Shown: one piece after another, positions 53,855 through 61,300 of the stretch | How the letters are laid out: every line of letters starts with the position of its first letter | Numbering within the stretch: position 1 is the first letter of the stretch | NCBI RefSeq assembly: GCF_014204945.1 | Contig: NZ_JACHMN010000002.1 | Span: forward strand, 806,001 to 870,000 | Direction of reading: 5' to 3' | Origin: Allocatelliglobosispora scoriae | Lineage (GTDB): Bacteria > Actinomycetota > Actinomycetes > Mycobacteriales > Micromonosporaceae | Length of the DNA: 64,000 nucleotides | The notes under the pieces: generated by a model | Seen by the model: only the letters and a program-made list of their open reading frames with translations | Database searches by the model: none | Told to the model about the DNA's origin: nothing | Program-made: the position numbers and the translations under genes

Positions 53855-54769
53855 TCACATCGCGAGTTGCCAGATCAGCTCGTCCCAGGTTTCCTCGCGA
53901 ACCGCCCGCGACGCCGACTCCGTCAGGTCGACGGCGATCTGAGAACACAGGAACTGCGTGATTCCCATGATTGTGAGCCGGATCTGTTCCCATTCGCGGG
54001 CGTGCTCCTTGACGTCGATGAATCGAGGCCGGCCCGGCATATCGGCAACGTGCGATAGCGTGTTTCGGCGTTCCGCGAACTGCGTGAAGTGTTGGCCGAT
54101 CTGCTTGCCCAAGTGTTCGGGTAGGCCTCGTCGCACCGCGACGACGAGTTGGGTGATGGCGGCGCTGCCGTTCGGCGCCTCGGGCTGCATGCCTTCGGCC
54201 AGGCCGGTTCCCCGCCAGAACGTAGAAGTCCCCATTATCTCCGGCCACGGTGGCGTGACCGTCGAGAGATGGAGTACGTGTTCGACGAGCCCTTCGTAGG
54301 CGGTCCGGACATTGGGGTCCTGAGGAAGCATCGCTGGCGCGACAGGAAGGTTCTGGTCGATGTTGCCCATGACCGTGCCGAGAGTCCAGCCGACCACGAC
54401 CGGCTTCCACATGGCTAATAGCTCGGACGGGGTCTGCGGAACCTCCGCGAAGACGCGCTCGGTCACCTGAGTGCGAAGATCGACGCCGAAGTCGTAACTC
54501 GGTCCGCTGTCCCGCATTGATGCGAGCACCCAGCTCGCGAGAAGTGCGTGGGCATTGTCGAGTGCGACGAAGTCCTCCGGCCCGGTCGCGGACACGCGGT
54601 CACGCTGCCACGTCTTCTCGTACCGATCAGCCGCGTCCTTTAGCCATGAGAGATCTCGGCCGATTTCGCCTAGCCGCTCCATGAGCAGATCCGAACGAGC
54701 TGAATCCCGGGAGAGCATGCGGTAGAGCACGGCGAAGACCAGGGGTGATAGTTCGCAGGTCAGTCCCAC
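53855..54769 (-). CDS. HEPN-like protein in a restriction-like operon
   Basis: 304 aa from GTG 54767-54769, overlapping the specificity gene by ten bases. Almost wholly helical. Near the C-terminus: FAERRNTLSHVADMPGR, in which R235-N-T-L-S-H240 fits the R-x4-6-H signature of HEPN ribonucleases. The N-terminal 60 residues (LSPLVFAVLYRMLSRDSAR, GRDLSWLKDAADRYEK) look like a coiled-coil helix pair; the middle is unassigned. HEPN proteins are frequent toxins or effectors in restriction and abortive-infection loci. The tight overlap says it is made with the specificity and methyltransferase proteins. It could also be a non-catalytic regulator. Confidence 0.6.
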   Translation of the reverse strand: MGLTCELSPLVFAVLYRMLSRDSARSDLLMERLGEIGRDLSWLKDAADRYEKTWQRDRVSATGPEDFVALDNAHALLASWVLASMRDSGPSYDFGVDLRTQVTERVFAEVPQTPSELLAMWKPVVVGWTLGTVMGNIDQNLPVAPAMLPQDPNVRTAYEGLVEHVLHLSTVTPPWPEIMGTSTFWRGTGLAEGMQPEAPNGSAAITQLVVAVRRGLPEHLGKQIGQHFTQFAERRNTLSHVADMPGRPRFIDVKEHAREWEQIRLTIMGITQFLCSQIAVDLTESASRAVREETWDELIWQLAM

Positions 54770-55932
54770 AGCGCGTGCTCCAGCCGGACATCGAGTGACA
54801 CCTGCGGTTCACTGCTGCTGGTGTGCTCGAGGGCCTCGGGCGGCACAGGCAGGCGTGCCAGCATATCCTTGCGCATATTCGGGATGTAGGCCCCGGTCAA
54901 AAGGACCTGCCGCAGCCCGTATCCGGTCTGGCCGTTGAGGTAACGCACTAGAGCCGGTCCGGCGGACCGTTCCCGCAGGCGCAGTACGAAGAGGTTCCGG
55001 TCGACAGCGCTCGTCGTGGTGGCCAGCACGGCGTGCGGACGGTTGCCCACCGCGGCGACGAAGATGTCACCGGGTTCGGCCACCACTGTTCTCGGTTCAA
55101 CCGGAGTCCACCGGCGGGTCGGCCTGCCACCGAGCACGGCTATATCTGTCACCGGCAGAAGTTCCGGTCCGGGTTCGACGTGGTACTCCAACGGCTGCAT
55201 GCTATATCCCCGGGCGATCTCCCTGCATAGTTCGCCAAGTGGGACGCCGGCGTTCAGCGCGTGCGGGTCCGGGCTGACGAGCGCGATCTGCCAATCGCCG
55301 CTGGATAGGTCAGCGATGCGCCACCAGGTTTCGCGGGCCTCCTCCTCCTCGTGCCGGGTCGTCAGCTCGACGCCGTCCAACCGGTGTCGGAGCCGCGCCA
55401 TTTCGGCGAGCGGTGGCAGCGGGATCTCCAAGTCGAGCAGCGCCGATTTGGCGGTGGCCCGGCTGGCGACGCCCGTCGCAATATGAGTGCGGAACATGCG
55501 ACCGGACCGGCTGGTGAGCACCGCCCAGATCCACGGCCCGAGCTGTTCATCCGCTGCTCGTAAGGCGAGGAAGGAGGATGAGACGAGGGAGCCAACGTGC
55601 TCGGGCCCTACCAGCAACAACGGGAGATCCGGCAACATCGGCACCAGCACATCGCCCGGCCGCAGACCCGTGCCGGAGTCCCTGACCTGATAGGCGGCGC
55701 CCCGGTATTTCAGGCTGCGTTTACGTATCCCGCCGCTGATCGGGTCGAGGCTCGCCGGGGTGATGACCGGTACGTCCCGCTCAACCCAACTCTCCGCCAG
55801 TAGTGTCGAGGTCACGTCACGGAGTCGCACCAACGGAGTGTCGCGGCCAGGCCAGCTGAGCGCCGCCGCGGTCAGGGCGACGGGGTCCCAAGTGCGGGCG
55901 TCGCGCAGCGACGTCACCGTTGACGCGATCAC
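54760..55932 (-). CDS. HsdS-like DNA specificity protein
   Basis: 390 aa from GTG 55930-55932, overlapping the methyltransferase stop by GTGA. Two half-sites as in type I/BcgI-type specificity subunits. Half one: LRPGDVLVPMLPDLPLLLVG, WIWAVLTSRSGRMFRTHIA, LLDLEIPLPPLAEMARLRHR, with a coiled coil RLDGVELTTRHEEEEARE. Half two: VAEPGDIFVAAVGNRPHAVL, ALVRYLNGQTGYGLRQVLL, YIPNMRKDMLARLPVPPEA. It would set the DNA sequence read by the fused enzyme upstream. Confidence 0.8.
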   Translation of the reverse strand: MIASTVTSLRDARTWDPVALTAAALSWPGRDTPLVRLRDVTSTLLAESWVERDVPVITPASLDPISGGIRKRSLKYRGAAYQVRDSGTGLRPGDVLVPMLPDLPLLLVGPEHVGSLVSSSFLALRAADEQLGPWIWAVLTSRSGRMFRTHIATGVASRATAKSALLDLEIPLPPLAEMARLRHRLDGVELTTRHEEEEARETWWRIADLSSGDWQIALVSPDPHALNAGVPLGELCREIARGYSMQPLEYHVEPGPELLPVTDIAVLGGRPTRRWTPVEPRTVVAEPGDIFVAAVGNRPHAVLATTTSAVDRNLFVLRLRERSAGPALVRYLNGQTGYGLRQVLLTGAYIPNMRKDMLARLPVPPEALEHTSSSEPQVSLDVRLEHALWD

Positions 55933-57218
55933 AGCTTCTCCCCGTCGATGTGCTTCAGCGCTGCTTCAAGCGCTGCGCCGTCTGGGGCGAGCTGTGTCTC
56001 CCAGTCCTCACCCAGTTGCGCCACAAAGGTGTCACCAGCCTGGGATACGTCGATCACCAACAGCACGGTCCGAACGCTGGCGCCCGGAACGGCACCTACC
56101 GGAAGGCCGAGGATGGCCGCGACCCGGAAGTTCGTCGCGATGTAACGTCGATAGGGCTCAGCATTGGCGCGGAATGCGACGTTCAGCGGAAGGTGTAACA
56201 CCGCTCGCCCACCGGCCTTCAGCAGACGGAGTATGCGGTCCAATACGACGAGATCTCCGTCTCGGGTCTTCGAGCCGTCCAGCAACTCGTGGTGGTCGGA
56301 GAACTTGAGACCGAACGGCGGCGCGGAGACGACACAGGCCGACCGCGCAACATCCGTTTGCAGGGCGTCAGCGGCTATGATCTCGACCGGAATCGGCGCG
56401 ACGTCAGCGATGGACCGTGCCACGTCGGCCGTCCTTTGGTTGAGGTCGTACCCCCGGACGGTGCTCAGTCCCGTGCCGTGCCGCTCGGCGTGCTCTATGG
56501 AGTCCCAGAGAAACGAGCCGGCTCCGCAGAACGGATCGAGCAAATCGTCGGTGAGTTTGGCGCCAGCTAGCTCGGCAACCGCTCGGGCGACCGTCTTGTG
56601 GCTGGTGAAGAGCTCGCCCTCCCGCCCCCGGCGCTCGAAGTCGACGAGGGCTCGGCGGCGTGCCTGCCAGAGGGTCTCCTTCCGGATCGGAACCCACGTG
56701 CCGGTGTGAGTACGGAAGCCAGCCAACTTGAGGAAGTCCTCAGGGTTGACTGGATGTCCACCGCGAATCGGTGCCCTGCCTCGGTTGCGGTCGGCCGCTT
56801 TCCACAGCTCATCGCTGAGCAGCGTCACCGCAAAGTCGACGTCGGCGATCTCGCCATGACCGCCATACGGTGGCGGCTCCGGGCCGTCGACCCGGACGAG
56901 TCGCTGGATGCCAGGATCAGCCCGGTACCAGTCCGTGCCGTCGACCACGACGTAGTGGTCGGTGGTGCCGAGAAGGTCGCGAGACCGCGCCAACGCCGCA
57001 AGTCCTACCTCGGGACGAGCTGGGGCGCTCGCCTTCTTCATTTCTACCGCCGCCCATGGGACGAGCGTGCCGTTGATGTCAGCAGCCCAGGCGACGACAT
57101 CCGGACGCCACCCCCTTCGGGCATCCGACATGGGCGGCTCCTGTGGTACGAACTCGTAGCCTGCAACGACAAACGCGTCGCGGATCGTCTCGTAACTCAT
57201 GTCTGTTCGTGTCTCCAT
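55929..57218 (-). CDS. Fused nuclease-like and N6-adenine-methyltransferase-like protein with altered motif IV
   Basis: 429 aa from ATG 57216-57218; an ATG at 57200 is an equally good start. Residues 36-62 read WRPDVVAWAADING then PWAAVEMKK, a PD ... E-x-K arrangement as in restriction-enzyme cores. An HsdM-like methyltransferase follows: LFTSHKTVARAVAELA, motif I LLDPFCGAGSFLWDS, then VRGYDLNQRTADVAR. Motif IV should be (N/D/S)PP(F/Y) but reads VVSAPPFGLKF, with A in the catalytic position (about residue 298). DRILRLLKAGGRAVLHLPLN is motif V-VIII-like. Much shorter than BcgI-type enzymes. First gene of a three-gene operon with a specificity and a HEPN-like protein. Confidence 0.75.
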   Translation of the reverse strand: METRTDMSYETIRDAFVVAGYEFVPQEPPMSDARRGWRPDVVAWAADINGTLVPWAAVEMKKASAPARPEVGLAALARSRDLLGTTDHYVVVDGTDWYRADPGIQRLVRVDGPEPPPYGGHGEIADVDFAVTLLSDELWKAADRNRGRAPIRGGHPVNPEDFLKLAGFRTHTGTWVPIRKETLWQARRRALVDFERRGREGELFTSHKTVARAVAELAGAKLTDDLLDPFCGAGSFLWDSIEHAERHGTGLSTVRGYDLNQRTADVARSIADVAPIPVEIIAADALQTDVARSACVVSAPPFGLKFSDHHELLDGSKTRDGDLVVLDRILRLLKAGGRAVLHLPLNVAFRANAEPYRRYIATNFRVAAILGLPVGAVPGASVRTVLLVIDVSQAGDTFVAQLGEDWETQLAPDGAALEAALKHIDGEKL

Positions 57219-57706
57219 CTGGCACGCCGGCGGTCTCCACCGTAATCCGCGCTAGTGTCTGAGATCCGCCTCTGGGCACGGTATTTCGAAGGCACTCACC
57301 TCGGCATAAGCAGACGTAGCGCCCAAGATCGCCGTGGGCGCCTGGGATCGGTGGGAGGCGCGCGCGGGGAGCAGCGGAGGTTGGCCCTGGCACGCCGTAC
57401 GCCCTTTCTGGGCCATGTTTGATCTCGCTGATCAAGTGTAAATCAGCAGTTCAGCCGCTATGGCCAGGCGTCCCGATCGGGAGCAGTTTAGGGATGTATC
57501 CTGCCGGGGGCACCTTTTGATTCTATTTGCCAAATTTGCCTGATCACTCGTCCCTATTGAGTGTGCGTTGACCAGGGCAAACATCCAGCCGCTCCCGATC
57601 GGGATCGATGCACAGGTCGGGATCGCCCAGACACGTTCGGGAACGGGCGGGAGCGCGGTCGGCGGGCATGAACGACGCTCCGTGTGCCTTCGGGCGCATC
57701 GACGTA
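57219..57706. other. Intergenic stretch carrying repeat copy 2
   Basis: No intact gene. A minus-strand frame reading through it is not protein-like. Contains the right copy of the 27-bp repeat and a short palindrome (CCCGATCGGG at 57473-57482). Confidence 0.35.
57479..57505 (+). repeat. 27-bp direct repeat, right copy
   Basis: Begins GGGAGCAGTTTAGGGATG and ends GTATCCTGCC; 25 of 27 bases match the copy at 52821-52847. Confidence 0.6.
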
Positions 57707-58228
57707 TCAGGGCGAGGCGTACGTGGATCTGCTCTGAGCTATCACAGCGTTGACTCGATCGACCCACTGTTGAGCGGCTGTCTCCTTGGTCGACGCCAGC
57801 CACCACACGTGCAGCGGGCGCTGATGGTGCTCCGCATCCTGGAACACGATCCTCGTTCCGTAGTAGGTGCCGCCCCGCCCGCTGTGCCCCGTGTAGACCT
57901 CCGCCCCGATCACCGAGTGCCATGGGATGATCCTGGTCCGCACCAGACCGCGGATGAGAAGTCCCCGCGGACGGTCGCCGTAGACACCCATCCGCGCGCA
58001 CCGCAGTGCCAACAGACCGAACACCACGACGCTGAGAAGGATCCCGACCAGGCCGACCGCCACCTTCGCGGCAGCGGTCGCTGCCGTGTCCACACTGGCG
58101 AGGGCGACCGATATCCCGAGAATCATCATGAGGACCATCGCCACCGCGCCAGACACACCTTGCCAGCGGGACCAGACACGCACACGTGGCCCCGGACCCG
58201 GCCCGCCCGAGATGTTCGACGATGTCAT
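57707..58228 (-). CDS. PH-domain membrane protein
   Basis: 173 aa from ATG 58226-58228 with AAGGGAAG upstream. Two membrane helices (VSGAVAMVLMMILGISVALA and AKVAVGLVGILLSVVVFGLL) precede a bacterial PH-like domain: RMGVYGDRPRGLLIRGLVRT, IPWHSVIGAEVYTGHSGRGG and WLASTKETAAQQWVDRVNAV. Family members are common envelope proteins. It follows the second RHS gene on the same strand but is separated from it by two strong hairpins, so it is probably not part of that operon. Confidence 0.75.
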   Translation of the reverse strand: MTSSNISGGPGPGPRVRVWSRWQGVSGAVAMVLMMILGISVALASVDTAATAAAKVAVGLVGILLSVVVFGLLALRCARMGVYGDRPRGLLIRGLVRTRIIPWHSVIGAEVYTGHSGRGGTYYGTRIVFQDAEHHQRPLHVWWLASTKETAAQQWVDRVNAVIAQSRSTYASP

Positions 58229-58272
58229 CAAGGCTTCCCTTCCAGCAGGTGGACAGCAGTCTCGCATACTCG

Positions 58273-58312
58273 CTCCGGTACCAGGCGCACCTTGAACCGC
58301 CTGGTACCGGAG
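58273..58312 (-). terminator. Strong hairpin between the RHS gene and the PH gene
   Basis: Perfect 15-base stem CTCCGGTACCAGGCG (58273-58287) with 58298-58312 around ten bases. A second perfect nine-base hairpin (58316-58336) lies nearer the RHS stop. Together they look like the end of the RHS transcript. Confidence 0.75.
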
Positions 58313-58354
58313 ATCTCCGCTGACGTCGTCAGCGGACGAGCATGAAAGGTAAAT

Positions 58355-61300
58355 CTACGAGCACGATGAAACCGGGTTGATCCCGCAGTAGGCGGAGCCG
58401 ATCGCATAGGACGTCAGCCCGCCTTGGACCCAGCCTGCCGCCCTCTGGACCTTTTCGAACCTCGCTGCGGCTGCCAATGTCGGACCGGCGTCGGCAACAA
58501 CCGCGGCAGCCTTCGCGGCTGTCACGCTCAGCGGGGCCACCTTTGTGGTTGCGATGAGCGTGACCTGTGTCGTTCCCAACATCGCACCCCGTTCGATCGC
58601 TGCGAAGGCTGCGGCCCCGGGGATCAGGCCGACAGTCGTCGCCGCAGCCTGCAAGGCAGCCGCATTCTTGTCACCCGCAAGGTAATACAAGCCGGCAGAA
58701 GCGTACCCAGCCAGCGCGCTGACCGCGGTGCAAGCTGGTAGGGGGCAGAACGACACTGCCAGACTGACCACCGACAGCACGACGGCCAGATTCTTGGTGT
58801 CCGAGATCCAGTTCCCCGCAGCCTTGGCCGCGTTCTTCGTTCGGCACCAGAGACTGGCGTCGCAATTCTTCTTTTCCTTCTCCGCATTCTTGCGGTTCGC
58901 CTCGGACTTATTGAACTTTTCTATGTTGGCCTGACATGTGCTGTCGCAGTAGCCGTCGTTGACGTCCTTGGTGTGGAGACCAGTGGGGTCCGAGAGTGTG
59001 GCGGGGTTGTTGGTGCTGTAGGAGTAGCCATGTATCTGCTGGACGTCGCTGATGTCGAGAATCGGATCGCGGCTGATGAAGGAGCCCAGTGCCGGATCGT
59101 AAACACGGGCGCCGAGGTGAGTGAGGCCCGTGGGGTCGAGGGTTCCGTTGACGAACCCCTTGTCGCCGGCCCACGACCCGGGCGGAGTGCCGCGAACACT
59201 GCCGAAGGGATCGGTCCGGCGACGCGTGACCGTCAGCGTCGAGGCATCGATGGTCGCCTCACCGGTGTTGTGGTGGTCGACGCAGGTCCACGAGAGCTTC
59301 GTCGGTGTCCTTACGGCGATCGCGGCGCCGCCAAAGGTGTAGTAGTGGGTTCCGGTGGCCGTTGTCTGGCCGGTGAGGCGGCGCAACTCTAGGCCGCCGG
59401 GCAGGTAGAGGGTGGTGCCGGCGGAATCACTGCGCAGGAGGCGGTTGCCATCAGCGTCGTATTTGTAGCCGTCTGTGCCAGTGGTGGCGAGGTGGCCTTC
59501 CTTATCCCAGGTCAGGCTCTTCTGTACGCCGCCGATGGTGCGGGTCTTCATGTTCCCGGTCTCGTCGTAGACGTAGGTGTCGGTTCGGGTCAGACCTCCG
59601 GTGACCACGACCTGCGATGTGGTGTGGGGCCTTGTGCCGGCCGCTCCTGCGGGAGCCGGCTGGGTGTAGGTGTAGACCTTGTCCGTGCCGACATTGTCGG
59701 TGGCGGTGGTACGGCTGCCTGACTTGTCGTATCGGTACGACCACCAGTACGGCGCGGTGGTGCCCAGGAGGGCGTCGGACCGGGTGGCGTCGCAGTCGCC
59801 GGTGATCTGGGTCCAGGCTTCTTCGAGCCGCCGTAGGTAGTCGTATTTGTAGCATTGGTGGTCGGTGGCTTGGCCGCCGTTGGGCGTGTCGGCGACTTTG
59901 GTGAGGTTGCCGGTGTTGTCGTAGGTGTAGCCGAGGTTGAAGACCTCGTTGCTCAATTCCGGTACGACGGAGGTACTGGTGAGCCGCCCGGTGGGTTCGT
60001 CGGTGCTGTAGGTCTGCCAGATCCGGGAGTTGTTCATGCCAAGGATCCGCTGGGTTGTCTGGCCGAGATGGTTGTAGGTGTTGGTGTTGACGTAGACCTG
60101 TGTGGAGGAGAACCCGACCGGAAGGCCAAGGTCGTTGCTGTAAGAGGTGGTCAGCGTCTCCGCAGCGAGGCCGCCAGCGGCAGGCGTGACGGTCTGGGAG
60201 ACCTGCCCGTCCTTCTTGTAGGTGGCGCTGAAGGCATAGGTGCCGGCCAGGCCGGTGCCTTCATTGCCGGGGATGGTCACCTGAGTGGCGGTGGGCCGCC
60301 CGAACGTGTCATATGCGGTGACCTCGGAGACATACTCGTTGAGCGCGGTGTCGTAACGGATCGACTTCGCTGGTTTGCCGACGCCGTTGAGGACCGTGTC
60401 GAACGTCCACTCGGCCAACTTCGCCCCCGCGACGCCACCGTCGCGTTCGCTAGTCTTGCGGCCCAGGAGGTCGTAGGTAAAGCCCAGCGTTGTCGTGCGG
60501 GCGTCGGTGGTGGTCTTCAGCGCCCCGTCGTCGTAGTAGGTCATGGTCGAGATGCCTTTGTCGGGGTCCTCGTCCTTGATCTTGTTCCAACGCTGGTCGT
60601 AGGTGTATTTCCAGAGATTGAGCATCGGGTCGGTGATGGTGGCCAGGTCGCCGTGCGGGGTGTACGTGTAGTCGGTCTTGTCGAAGGTCGACCCGGTGTA
60701 ATCGGTGTACTGCCGCAACTGGGCCGTCTTGCCGCGGGCGTCGGTGAGGGTTTCGGTCTTCGTGCCACCGGTCGGCGGCGTGACGGTCACCCGATCACCA
60801 CCGTAAGACGTCTTCGTCCGCCATTTTTCGACTCCAACGGCGAGGAAGATCACGTCGGTGTTACGGCCCGCTCCGTCGTAGACGTTCTGGGTGACGGCGG
60901 GGATAGTGACCGTCGGCACCGCGACGGTTTTCTGCGGTGCGGTGGTGTCGTTGTAGTAGGCCGCTGACGACCAGTCGAGCAGGCCGCGCGAGTCGTACAC
61001 CGTGTCGGTGATGTTGCGGCCACCGCCGACCGCGTCGGCTTGGACCTGACGCGCTCGCAGCATCCCGTCGAACAGGGTGATCGACGTCGAGTACTTGTCG
61101 GACAGCGCGTAGGGAAGCAGTTTCTGCGTGGTGACCGCTGTCGGCGCGTTATTGCGCACGTCGTAGGCGAACTTCATGGTCGCGCCCTTGCCAGCGGCCT
61201 TATCCTGGGCGGGCAGCCATACGCCGCTCAGACGGCCGAGCCCGTCGTACGTCAGGTCGGTCTTGGCATTGTTCGGGTCGAGGATCTGCGAGGGTGCACC

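Noticed and set aside
57432-58001. 189-codon minus-strand frame between the PH gene and the methyltransferase
   Set aside because: Overlaps the PH gene in another frame and is not protein-like.
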